Program-made: the position numbers and the translations under genes
Source of the DNA: Leyella lascolaii
GTDB lineage: Bacteria; Bacteroidota; Bacteroidia; Bacteroidales; Bacteroidaceae
Assembly (NCBI RefSeq): GCF_900079775.1
Contig: NZ_LT556038.1
Coordinates: forward strand, 225,855 to 289,854
Direction: 5' to 3'
Length of the DNA stretch: 64,000 bases
In this document: in pieces, positions 53,866 to 61,756 of the stretch
How the letters are laid out: each line of letters opens with the position of its first letter
Position numbering within the stretch: position 1 is the stretch's first letter
The notes under the pieces: model-generated
Told to the model about the DNA's origin: nothing
The model's database searches: none
What the model saw: only the letters and a program-made list of their open reading frames with translations

Positions 53866-55209
53866 TTAAAATTTAGGCATACCCTTCATACGTCCCATCA
53901 TGCCAGCCATTTTACTCATAGAGCCACCTGTCACCATCTTCATCATCTTGCGGGTCTGGTCGAACTGCTTGATGAGACGGTTCACATCCTGGATGCTCGT
54001 GCCGCTTCCCTTAGCTATGCGCATACGTCTGCTCTGGTTGAGAATCTCCGGATTGGTGCGCTCTTTAGGCGTCATGCTCCGTATGATAGCCTCGATGCCC
54101 TTAAAAGCGTTATTGTCTATGTCAACATCTTTCAGAGCCTTGCCCACTCCCGGAATCATCGCGGCAAGGTCCTTTATGTTTCCCATCTTCTTTATCTGTT
54201 CTATCTGACCGAGGAAGTCATTGAAGTCGAACTTGTTCTTCTGTATCTTTTTCTGCAGCCTGCGGGCTTCCTCCTCGTCGAACTGTTCCTGTGCGCGCTC
54301 CACAAGACTCACGATGTCGCCCATGCCAAGTATGCGGTCAGCCATTCGTGAGGGGTGGAACACGTCCACGGCATCCATCTTCTCGCCCGTACCTACGAAC
54401 TTTATAGGCTTCGTGACAACCGAGCGTATGGACAGCGCGGCACCTCCGCGTGTGTCGCCGTCGAGCTTGGTGAGAACCACTCCGTCGAAATCGAGACGGT
54501 CGTTGAACTCCTTCGCCGTGTTCACGGCGTCCTGACCCGTCATTGAGTCGACCACGAACAGAGTCTCGTCCGGATTGAGTTTTTCCTTCAGATTGGATAT
54601 CTCGTCCATCATCGCCTCGTCCACTGCGAGTCGTCCGGCTGTATCCACAATCACCACATCGTTGCCTTTTGCCTTCGCCTCGGCTATGGCGTGCATGGCA
54701 ATCTCCACAACATCGGTGTTGCCCGGTTCCGAATAGACAGGCACTCCCACCTGCTCGCCCACCACCTTCAGCTGTTCTACGGCAGCCGGACGGTAAACGT
54801 CGCACGCCACGAGCAGCGGTTTGCGGTGCTGTTTGTTGCTCAGCATGTTGGCGAGTTTTCCGCTGAAGGTGGTCTTACCCGAACCCTGCAGACCGCTCAT
54901 GAGTATTATCGCCGGTTTGCCTGTGAGGTGCAGCTCCGCCGCCTCGCCTCCCATGAGCTCGGCAAGTTCGTCGTGCACAATCTTCACCATGAGCTGGCTG
55001 GGCTTCACAGCCGTCAGTACATTCATTCCGAGTGCCTTCTTTTTCACCTCGTCGGTGAAGCTTTTTGCCACTTTGTAGTTCACGTCGGCATCGAGCAACG
55101 CTCTTCTCACGTCCTTAAGAGTTTCGGCTACGTTTATTTCGGTTATCTTTCCTTCACCCTTGAGAATCTTGAAACTGCGTTCAAGTCTGTCGCTTAGATT
55201 TTCAAACAT
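53866..55209 (-). CDS. ffh: Signal recognition particle protein
   Basis: An SRP54 GTPase of 447 residues that binds signal sequences and 4.5S RNA and docks to FtsY. There is an N domain ([17 protein letters not shown]), a G domain with [16 protein letters not shown] (G1), [16 protein letters not shown] (G3) and [13 protein letters not shown] (G4), and a Met-rich M domain at the C-terminus ([17 protein letters not shown] [20 protein letters not shown], then [20 protein letters not shown]). No SRP RNA gene was recognised nearby. It is the first gene of a run with folD and the TPR gene. Confidence 0.96.
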   Translation of the reverse strand: MFENLSDRLERSFKILKGEGKITEINVAETLKDVRRALLDADVNYKVAKSFTDEVKKKALGMNVLTAVKPSQLMVKIVHDELAELMGGEAAELHLTGKPAIILMSGLQGSGKTTFSGKLANMLSNKQHRKPLLVACDVYRPAAVEQLKVVGEQVGVPVYSEPGNTDVVEIAMHAIAEAKAKGNDVVIVDTAGRLAVDEAMMDEISNLKEKLNPDETLFVVDSMTGQDAVNTAKEFNDRLDFDGVVLTKLDGDTRGGAALSIRSVVTKPIKFVGTGEKMDAVDVFHPSRMADRILGMGDIVSLVERAQEQFDEEEARRLQKKIQKNKFDFNDFLGQIEQIKKMGNIKDLAAMIPGVGKALKDVDIDNNAFKGIEAIIRSMTPKERTNPEILNQSRRMRIAKGSGTSIQDVNRLIKQFDQTRKMMKMVTGGSMSKMAGMMGRMKGMPKF

Positions 55210-55406
55210 ATTTGTTCCGGTGTTGTTATTTTTTCATTGATGTTTATCAGCCTGTCAATCCCCGCCGCTCCAAAAAGCCCGGAAAGTGACACGGCTGATT
55301 ACAAAATTAAGTAATTATAATGAAAAAGACCAACTAAAACAGGGTATTTAAAATATTTTAAAACACTGCCGGTGAAATTGCGCACACATGTGCTTGCGGT
55401 GTGCAT

Positions 55407-55447
55407 AAAAAAGCCGTCAACTCACTGCAATACACCGTTTTGACCGC
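55407..55447 (-). terminator. Probable terminator of the nuclease gene
   Basis: GCGGTCAA pairs with TTGACGGC (one mismatch) across a 19-nt loop on the minus strand and is followed by six T (55412-55407). It lies about 35 bp past the stop at 55481. Confidence 0.6.
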
Positions 55448-55480
55448 CGGACTACCGCCGTCACGGGAATGCGGTGACGC

Positions 55481-56428
55481 TCACGGTCCGGAACTGAATC
55501 TCACCACCAGAGGCAGATGGTCGCTGTAGCCGTCGAGCCACCGCGGTCCGAGATAGTTGCGGCGCGGCTTCACACCACCGTAACGTCCGTCCTCCTCTAT
55601 CAGAAACGCCGCGTCCTCCACCCTGCAACCGGCAAACCGCCGTGCGAGCGTGCCGCTCACGAGCACATGATCAAGACTGCCCCAGCCTCCATGATAGCGG
55701 TAGGTGCCTTCCGCTCCGTTGCGTCCCACAGCACCGTCGGACACGTCTGTGAACCCTGCCCCGCACACTGTCGCCACACATCCCTTACCCGCATACTCGT
55801 TGAAGTCGCCCGCAACAATGACGGGCGCGTCCGGAGACAGAAGGCGCACAGAGTCAGCCAACGCCACGACAGAACGCGCCACAAGATTCCGGTAGCGGTC
55901 GGTCACACGCACACCCGACCTCCGGCTCGGCATGTGAGTCACAATAACGTGGAGCGTATCGCCGTCTGCCGTCATTCCGCAGACATAGAGCAGGTCGCGC
56001 GTAGGGCGCATGCCGTCTGGCGGAGAAATCCTTACGGTGCGGTGGTTTATCATCGCGAACGAGAAGGGAGAGTACATCAGAGCCACGTCTATGCCACGCT
56101 CGTCGGGCGAGTCGGTCATGACATACTCGTAGCGTGCGCTTCGCAGGAGCGAGCGTCGGGTCAGATCGCGCATCACAGTGTCGTTCTCCACCTCGCACAG
56201 AGCCACCATGTCGGGCAGCTGCCACCCGTCCTGTCCGTCGCCACACGCAAGCACAGCCTGCCCGATGTGGTTGAGCTTGCGCCAGTAGCGTGTGCGTGTC
56301 CAGCGGTAAGAGCCGTCGGGCAGAAACTCGGTATCATTCTTCAGGGAGTCGTGATTGCAGTCGAACAGATTCTCGCAATTAAGCTCGACAAATGTGAAAA
56401 AGGTAGAAAAGAGCAGCAGTAACGACAT
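55481..56428 (-). CDS. Endonuclease/exonuclease/phosphatase family protein
   Basis: A 315-residue DNase I-like fold protein. Motifs: ELNCENLFDCNHD (metal-binding Asn and Asp), VALCEVENDTVM (catalytic Glu), VIVTHMPSRRSG (His), VIVAGDFNEYAG (Asp/Asn), GSLDHVLVS and the C-terminal GYSDHLPLVVRF (Asp-His). The N-terminus is a short hydrophobic stretch (MSLLLLFSTFFTFVELN) overlapping the first strand, so export is uncertain. The substrate could be nucleic acid or a phosphodiester/phosphoester metabolite. Five tandem repeat-borne promoters lie upstream. Confidence 0.88.
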   Translation of the reverse strand: MSLLLLFSTFFTFVELNCENLFDCNHDSLKNDTEFLPDGSYRWTRTRYWRKLNHIGQAVLACGDGQDGWQLPDMVALCEVENDTVMRDLTRRSLLRSARYEYVMTDSPDERGIDVALMYSPFSFAMINHRTVRISPPDGMRPTRDLLYVCGMTADGDTLHVIVTHMPSRRSGVRVTDRYRNLVARSVVALADSVRLLSPDAPVIVAGDFNEYAGKGCVATVCGAGFTDVSDGAVGRNGAEGTYRYHGGWGSLDHVLVSGTLARRFAGCRVEDAAFLIEEDGRYGGVKPRRNYLGPRWLDGYSDHLPLVVRFSSGP

Positions 56429-56528
56429 AGTGTGATCATTCAGGTTTTATTTTGATGCTTGCGACCGCAGCGGAATGCGTTTGCCGCACGGCTCCGCGAG
56501 TCACCGCAACAGTGTTTTTAATTTTGCA

Positions 56529-56892
56529 GATATAGTGAGAGGCGAGAGCAGCAGCAATACGGGAAAACATCGTTTTACCGGAATTGATGATGCCGAGCCG
56601 AATCCTATATTATGCAAATATAGTGAGAGGCGAGAGCAACGACAAAGAGGGAAAAACTTGTTTTTACATCTTTGGCACTGCCGAGCCGAATCCTACATTA
56701 TGCAAATATAGTGAGAGGCGAGAGCAACGACAAAGAAGGAAAAACAAGTTTTTACGTCTTTGGCACTGCCGAGCCGAATCCTACATTATGCAAATGTAGT
56801 GAGAGGCGAGAGCAACGACAAAGAGGGAAAAACTTGTTTTTACATCTTTGGCACTGCCGAGCCGAATCCTACATTATGCAAATGTAGTAAAA
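56529..56892 (-). promoter_or_regulatory. Tandem promoter-bearing repeat reading into the nuclease gene (five units, 88-bp step)
   Basis: Units begin at 56531, 56619, 56707, 56795 and 56883, each step exactly 88 bp. On the minus strand the clearest unit reads TTTG, 20 bp (TCGTTGCTCTCGCCTCTCAC), TATATTTGCATAA, a complete promoter. The units share a CCGAGCCGAATCCTA block, which recurs near 20290 as CCGAACCGCATCCTA. The unit nearest the gene has a degenerate -7 (TATATCTG). Confidence 0.78.
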
Positions 56893-56956
56893 ATAACTCT
56901 TCACTACCCTTTCCCCGCCCTGTTTTTTTTATAAAAATAATGATGGCGTCAGCCCT

Positions 56957-57137
56957 GTAGAGACGCAAAATCTTGCGTCTCCCGATTAAAAAACATGGCT
57001 ATATCAGGCATATATTCACATCAGTTCATTGCGCACACTTGCGTCTCCCGATTAAAAAACGCGGCTATGTCAGGCATATGTTCACATCTGTTCATTGCGC
57101 ATACTTGCCCGTGAGACGCAAAATTTTGCGTCTCTAC
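56957..57137. repeat. Palindrome array 7 (two copies plus a 22-bp-deleted unit)
   Basis: Palindromes start at 56957 (forward) and 57111 (reverse). Between them a third unit has lost most of its palindrome: the CCCGATTAAAAAAC spacer starts recur at 56981 and 57047, 66 bp apart, that is 88 minus 22. Confidence 0.88.
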
Positions 57138-57457
57138 TTTGGATAGTCCACGTATAATGCCACATTGTTTTCATGTATAGGACAGTGTCGGTGAGTGTAA
57201 TGGGAACCCGCATACAGATTGTCCGGCAAATCCTTTATTAAAAAACATTCTTCCGGAAAAAAACCGCAGGCGTACCGCACACACATCCTTCGGAACAACA
57301 GTATGTACACATCATCATATAACACCGCCACCGTTTCCGCCATACTATCCCGATTCTGATAAACAACATAACAGACATTACACTCCCACAAAACAAAAAA
57401 GGCGGCGCCCGCAACGTATGCGGACACCGCCCTAAGCCTTATACGACAGCCGTAAGA
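57138..57457. other. Non-coding gap between array 7 and hsp20
   Basis: About 320 bp, AT-rich to mixed. One minus-strand frame of 97 codons has no recognisable feature or start signal. I see no terminator with a clear T run directly after hsp20. Confidence 0.4.
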
Positions 57458-57895
57458 TTACTCAATCTCTATCCTGCGACCCTCGTTCTTCTTCTCACAG
57501 CCCTCAGTCTTGGGCAGGCATACCGTCAGAACACCGTCATTGACGTTAGCCGTGATGTGCTCCTTGTCGACATTCTCGGGCAATGTGAACGACTGTTTGA
57601 ACTGAGAATAAGAAAACTCGCGATGCAGATATTTCCTGTTCTTAGCATCCTTATCGTTTTTCTCCGTCTTCTTCTCCATGCCGACCACAAGCTCGTTGTC
57701 CTCGCTCAGATGCACATCGAAGTCATCCTTAGTCATTCCCGGAGCGGCTACCTCAATCTTGTAATCCTTCTCCTCCTCCACGATGTTTACCGATGGAGCT
57801 GTTGTGCTCGCCCTGAACAACCGGTCGTTGGAAAAGAAATCGTTAAACAAATCGGGAAACCAACTCTGTTCTGAAAATCTTCTGATAGGCATCAT
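57458..57895 (-). CDS. Small heat-shock protein (Hsp20/alpha-crystallin)
   Basis: A 145-residue ATP-independent holdase chaperone. The N-terminal arm is MMPIRRFSEQSWFPDLFNDF. The alpha-crystallin domain begins VNIVEEEKDYKIEVAAPGMT and has the consensus LPENVDKEHITANVNDGVLT. A short tail follows (KTEGCEKKNEGRRIEIE) in place of an obvious IXI motif; IEIE may serve. A strong AGGAGG ribosome-binding site precedes the start, which is unusual here. The only convincing promoter upstream is of sigma-54 type at 57984-57999. Confidence 0.94.
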   Translation of the reverse strand: MMPIRRFSEQSWFPDLFNDFFSNDRLFRASTTAPSVNIVEEEKDYKIEVAAPGMTKDDFDVHLSEDNELVVGMEKKTEKNDKDAKNRKYLHREFSYSQFKQSFTLPENVDKEHITANVNDGVLTVCLPKTEGCEKKNEGRRIEIE

Positions 57896-57983
57896 AACTA
57901 ATCCTCCTGTTTTTATTTTTATGTTACACTATGCTTTGCCTGCGTCCTCCGTCGTCCTGACTTCAGACGTTCAACCTACTATA

Positions 57984-57999
57984 TGCAACAAGCGTGCCC
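57984..57999 (-). promoter_or_regulatory. Sigma-54 (-24/-12) promoter of hsp20
   Basis: The minus strand reads GGGCACGCTTGTTGCA, matching TGGCACG-N4-TTGCW except for the first base. GG and GC are 10 bp apart. The expected start is about 75 nt before the hsp20 ATG. No TAnnTTTG box with a proper -33 is visible in this interval. Confidence 0.65.
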
Positions 58000-58002
58000 G
58001 CA

Positions 58003-58145
58003 TGACACAGTGTCAGCCGTCGCGGCGGAGTTTTTAACACTCGCGAAAACATCGTTAAACATTGCGCCGGAGTATTTTAAACATACGAAAACTTTTTTCA
58101 ACTTACGGGGCAGTGGTGACGTGACAACGGTATGACATATTGTCA
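58003..58145. promoter_or_regulatory. Two TGACA-N3-TGTCA palindromes upstream of hsp20
   Basis: TGACACAGTGTCA at 58003-58015 lies 3 bp upstream of the -24 box. TGACATATTGTCA at 58133-58145 lies about 134 bp upstream, inside a wider CGTGACA/TGTCACG pair (58120-58147). Both are perfect 13-bp palindromes with the same arms. Confidence 0.6.
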
Positions 58146-58172
58146 CGCGAGAGACGCGGACAACCGTGAGAA

Positions 58173-58597
58173 TGCATAAAAATGCAGTTGTGGAAGTAAA
58201 AAATCTTTACAAAAGAAAATCGGAAAAGAGAATGCGGAGAAAACGTATTATTGGTATGAAACCGAAGGAAAATGGCAGCAAGCGCACAGCTCCGCCATGC
58301 CGGGGATGCGGAAGAGGCCTTATTGTAACACGAAAAAGGCACTCCGGCGGTGTGAAACGCACCTTACGGCTGCACGGAAGAGGCTTTTCGGACATACGAA
58401 ACAGGCTTTTCCGCACGGTGGAAACACGAGGCTTGCAATACAAAAAGACGTATACCACTGTATATCAAAGAGTTGTAAAAACGCTCAAAACTCGCGTATT
58501 TGCGCACAGGAACACTCACGCTGGAAAATAAGACGGCTATGGCGGGTTGACGGCAAAGGAGGAATGAATAAATATGCGGAGCAATGTATATTTATGC
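58173..58597 (+). repeat. Dispersed structured element, copy E
   Basis: The ends are TGCATAAAAATGCA (58173) and TGTATATTTATGC (58585-58597). The box GAAGTAAAAAATCTTTACAA is followed by AAGAAAATCGG. The core 58305-58436 is six 22-bp units such as GAAACAGGCTTTTCCGC and GGAAGAGGCTTTTCGG. The opposite box AAAACTCGCGTATTTGCGC is at about 58486. Confidence 0.8.
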
Positions 58598-58653
58598 GGA
58601 AAGCCATGCAGGCAGGATGAGGAGCTGTATACGGCACACGGAACACCCCGTGC

Positions 58654-61122
58654 TCACTCTACGGAACGCAGGAGAGCCTCCACCTCGAGACGTATCTCAG
58701 CCATGCCGTCGGCAACATACGTGCAGCGTGCGGCGAATTCCTGGTCGGAGAGAGAGGCAGAGCCTGACGACGACAGACCGCCGAGCGCACCGGTGATGGC
58801 GGCATTTATCATTGTGAGCACGGGCAGTGCCTTGTGCGACACGCGTGCCGCCTCGGCACGGTCGGATTCCTCAGCCGCCTTGCGCAGAGCCTTTTCTTGG
58901 GCTGAGAGTTCTGAGGCGAAGGTGGTGAGAATCTCGCGTTCAGCCCCGGCGTCGCCTGCCGCGAATGCCGTGAGGGGAGCGAAACGTCCCGCGTCACCGC
59001 TCTGCGCGGCATCTGGCGCGTCAGCCTTTCGTCCCGAGACCGACATTATGACTCCTGCGAGAGTGTCCATGTCGAACGGCTTGAACAGGCATCCGTCGAA
59101 GCCAGCCTCCTCGAGCAGCGGGCGCACACTGCGGTCGTGGGCGGTCATAGCCACCACCGCCATGCCGCCGCGGTCGATGGAACGGATGAAGTCGGCGCCG
59201 TTCATCTCGGGCATCTCAATGTCGGTTATCAGAATGTCATACGCAGACGAGGCGAGCATACGGCGCGCCTCATCTATGCGGCGGCACACGGTGAGACGCC
59301 ATTTTCCGCCGGAAAGGCGCGAGAGCATCTCCGTGAGAAGCTGCAACTGAAGCTTGTCGTCGTCCACGATGATGATGTCAAGACTGCCGCACGGAGGCAT
59401 GGCAGGCTTGTCTGCGGCGGCATTCCGCTCCGGCTCACCGTCTGATGCGTGAGACACGTCCACCGGAAGAGTGACCGTGAATGTGGTGCCCTGTCCCTTG
59501 ACCGACCTTAAAGAGACATTTCCTCCGAGCAGAGTGACGAGCTCGCGCGTGATGGACAGTCCCAGTCCGACGCCCTCTATGCCCTGCGCCCCGTCCAGAC
59601 GGGTGAAGGCGTCGAACACACGCCGGCTCTCCTCCGGGGTCATCCCCTGCCCTGTGTCAGACACCTTGAGCAGCAGACGTCCGCCGCCCACTTCCGCCGT
59701 GACACGCACCTCACCCGTAAAGGTGTACTTAATGGCATTGCTGAGCAGATTGTCCAGAATCTGGCGTATGCGGAAAGCATCGCCCAGACACACGGCTGTG
59801 CCGCAGCCCGACGTGGCGCACACGAGTCTCAGTCCCTTCTCCGCAGCCTGCGGACGCATCTCCTCCACGCATCCTGAGACGAGCCGCGACGGACGGAAAC
59901 TGATGTTTTTCACCTCCACGCGCCCTTTCTCCAGCTGATGATAGTCGAGCAGTGCGCCGACAAGACGCAGCAGATGAGAGGCAGAGCTACGTATGTTCTT
60001 CAGATAGAGCGCAGGCTTTCCGCCATCCACATATTCTTCCAGAAGACCTATGAATCCGGAGATGGACGCGGCGGGAGCCTTTATGTCGTGCGTGATGGTG
60101 AGCAGCAGACGCTCCCGTTGCCGCATGAGCTGTTCGCTGCGGTTCTTCGCCCTCTCCAGGTTAAGGCTGTACTCTCTGTCGCGGCGCACGTCGCGGCGTA
60201 TGTTGAAGAGCAGCACCACGGCGGAGAGCAGCACCACGGCAGAGAGCAGTATTATCTTGTTGAGCACAGCCCGCCGCCCTGCCACGTCGTTGTCGAAGGA
60301 AGCCTGCACCGACAGATAGGCGTCGGTGCGTATGTCTTTCAGCAGCTGGTCTATGCGCCTCGCGAGCTGCATGCCCACCGCCTGCATGTCCTTCTCGCTG
60401 CGGTCAAGGTATGCCATGCGCTCGATGTGGTCCTCCGTCTCGGCTTTCTTTATCTCTGCGAGCACTCCAGCCACGGTGTCGCCTATGTTGACACTGCGTG
60501 TCAGGCTGTCGGCAACGAGCGTTCCGCTGTCCGAACGCACGCTCACCGTGTCGTTGCGCGACTTCCGGAAGGCGTCGGCAAGGCGTCCGAAGAAGTTCTT
60601 CCTTGTCTTCACCACCTCATACACCGTCTCGCGTCTCTCCCTCACTCCGGTGCCTTCGGGATGGATGATGAGCGAGTCTCTGCCCGAATGCAGGTCGTGC
60701 AGCTTGCTGTCGAGATGTGAGCCGCCCTTTCCGCGCGACATCATGCCCATCATGACGCGCGTGTTCTCGCGCTTGCGCTCGAGCAGTCTGACAAGCTCGT
60801 CGGTCTTTACGCCGAGCAGGGAGTCGCCCGCAAGCGTCTTGAGAGAGTCGGCTATGTGCTGCGTGAGCGTCACCGAACGGTCGAACTCCTGCCAGCTTCC
60901 GTCCATGCCGAAGTATACGGCACTCTCGTTATTGTTCATTTCGAGAAAGCTGTAGACAAGACTGTCGGCTACGCTGCGTCTTTGCATGAGTACGCGCTCG
61001 GCTGCGTTCGTGGTGGCATACGTGCGTGTGTTGTCATAGACAAGCCATGCCGACACACCCAGAATGGACACTACGAACACATATCCCAAGGCAACCTTTA
61101 TCGGTACGCTTATTCTTACCAT
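58654..61122 (-). CDS. Hybrid sensor histidine kinase with receiver and Hpt-like domains
   Basis: An 822-residue membrane sensor. There is an N-terminal membrane helix about 9-29 (VALGYVFVVSILGVSAWLV), a periplasmic helical sensor to about 285, and a second helix about 290-310 (IILLSAVVLLSAVVLLFNI). The HisKA domain has phospho-His about 345 in LTITHDIKAPAASISGF. The HATPase has LLSNAIKYTF, VSDTGQGMTPE and GVGLGLSITRELV. The receiver has DIIIVDDDKLQLQ, the phosphoacceptor in DILITDIEMPEMNG and CLFKPFD. The C-terminal helical part has SHKALPVLTMI, an Hpt-like His. It probably feeds the response regulator encoded upstream at 61757 by phosphorelay. Confidence 0.92.
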   Translation of the reverse strand: MVRISVPIKVALGYVFVVSILGVSAWLVYDNTRTYATTNAAERVLMQRRSVADSLVYSFLEMNNNESAVYFGMDGSWQEFDRSVTLTQHIADSLKTLAGDSLLGVKTDELVRLLERKRENTRVMMGMMSRGKGGSHLDSKLHDLHSGRDSLIIHPEGTGVRERRETVYEVVKTRKNFFGRLADAFRKSRNDTVSVRSDSGTLVADSLTRSVNIGDTVAGVLAEIKKAETEDHIERMAYLDRSEKDMQAVGMQLARRIDQLLKDIRTDAYLSVQASFDNDVAGRRAVLNKIILLSAVVLLSAVVLLFNIRRDVRRDREYSLNLERAKNRSEQLMRQRERLLLTITHDIKAPAASISGFIGLLEEYVDGGKPALYLKNIRSSASHLLRLVGALLDYHQLEKGRVEVKNISFRPSRLVSGCVEEMRPQAAEKGLRLVCATSGCGTAVCLGDAFRIRQILDNLLSNAIKYTFTGEVRVTAEVGGGRLLLKVSDTGQGMTPEESRRVFDAFTRLDGAQGIEGVGLGLSITRELVTLLGGNVSLRSVKGQGTTFTVTLPVDVSHASDGEPERNAAADKPAMPPCGSLDIIIVDDDKLQLQLLTEMLSRLSGGKWRLTVCRRIDEARRMLASSAYDILITDIEMPEMNGADFIRSIDRGGMAVVAMTAHDRSVRPLLEEAGFDGCLFKPFDMDTLAGVIMSVSGRKADAPDAAQSGDAGRFAPLTAFAAGDAGAEREILTTFASELSAQEKALRKAAEESDRAEAARVSHKALPVLTMINAAITGALGGLSSSGSASLSDQEFAARCTYVADGMAEIRLEVEALLRSVE

Positions 61123-61150
61123 CAGGTATATGCTTCGTTGTTTACAGCTG

Positions 61151-61158
61151 CAAAAATA
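61151..61158 (-). promoter_or_regulatory. -7 box upstream of the hybrid kinase
   Basis: TATTTTTG on the minus strand, about 28 bp before the kinase ATG. An ATGCGG/CCGCAT hairpin (61174-61189) lies just upstream. No good -33 is seen. Confidence 0.4.
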
Positions 61159-61241
61159 ACAATATAATGAAAAATGCGGAAAACCGCATCATTAAAAAAA
61201 GACAACGCTGACAAAGAAAAGACCGGAGGAATGCGCGGAAA

Positions 61242-61280
61242 ACAAAAGTTCCGGCAACCCTCAATGCGGGCAACCGGAAC
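61242..61280 (-). terminator. Probable terminator of the 68-residue secreted protein gene
   Basis: On the minus strand GTTCCGG pairs with CCGGAAC (61280-61274 with 61254-61248), extended by TTGCC/GGGTTG partial pairing, then CTTTTGTTTT. It separates the small gene from the kinase gene. Confidence 0.65.
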
Positions 61281-61354
61281 AGGGTTCTGCTAATGCTTTC
61301 TCAAAACCTCCATGTCAGAAAAATGTTTTCTATATAGCTGATGCTCCGTCGGGC

Positions 61355-61561
61355 TTATCGCAGGACGATGGCAGCAGGAGCTGTCTGTGCAGTGCTGTCG
61401 CTTACGCTGCTGCTGTCGGCAGGAACAACCGGAGTGGCTACACTGTCAGGCGTGTCCTGAAGGGAAACAGGAACCTGTGCCGAAGAACCGTAACCTGCGA
61501 ATGCGTTGCTTACCGAAACCATCATTGTTGCCGCAAGGGCTGCAAAAAATAACTTTCTCAT
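61355..61561 (-). CDS. Small secreted protein (68 residues) under a sigma-54-type promoter
   Basis: The start at the ATG ending at 61561 gives signal peptide MRKLFFAALAATMMVSVSNA and a short mature part (FAGYGSSAQVPVSLQDTPDS, then rich in Ser, Ala, Thr and Asp, ending PAAIVLR). The frame is open 59 codons upstream, but those codons cross the promoter. There is no lipobox and no known domain. It lies between a sigma-54 activator gene and a hybrid kinase gene, so it is probably the local target of that system. The acidic, low-complexity mature region suggests a small envelope or secreted factor. Confidence 0.75.
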   Translation of the reverse strand: MRKLFFAALAATMMVSVSNAFAGYGSSAQVPVSLQDTPDSVATPVVPADSSSVSDSTAQTAPAAIVLR

Positions 61562-61617
61562 AATCTTATTGTTTTTAAATTTATAACTGTTGTTCTCGTT
61601 TATCCGCAAAATAATAG

Positions 61618-61633
61618 TACAACGTGTGTGCCA
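61618..61633 (-). promoter_or_regulatory. Sigma-54 (-24/-12) promoter of the 68-residue secreted protein gene
   Basis: The minus strand reads TGGCACACACGTTGTA, matching TGGCACR-N4-TTGCW with one change (GC to GT at -12). The expected start is about 45 nt before the ATG at 61561. Confidence 0.65.
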
Positions 61634-61711
61634 GAACATGCCATACAGACTTATCATACTGATAATGAGGTCAGTACGAAAAATATTGATTAAAAACAAA
61701 AATGGGGAAAG

Positions 61712-61752
61712 TGTGGAGACGGTGTGGAATTTTTCCACAGATAATTGTGGAA
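61712..61752. promoter_or_regulatory. Putative enhancer for the NtrC-type regulator
   Basis: A 17-bp palindrome TGTGGAATTTTTCCACA (61723-61739) is flanked by further half-sites TGTGGAG (61712-61718) and TGTGGAA (61746-61752). It lies about 100 bp upstream of the -24/-12 promoter, a normal enhancer distance, and just after the end of the regulator gene. Confidence 0.6.
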
Positions 61753-61756
61753 CGGT

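Noticed and set aside
56529..56960. Overlapping forward ORFs of 66-78 codons with repeated motifs such as RGESNDKEGK
   Set aside because: They are translations of the 88-bp promoter-bearing repeat, shift frame from unit to unit, and have no start signals.
57134..57427. 97-codon minus-strand ORF downstream of hsp20
   Set aside because: No signal peptide, motif or ribosome-binding site, and its composition resembles intergenic DNA; not strong enough to call a gene.
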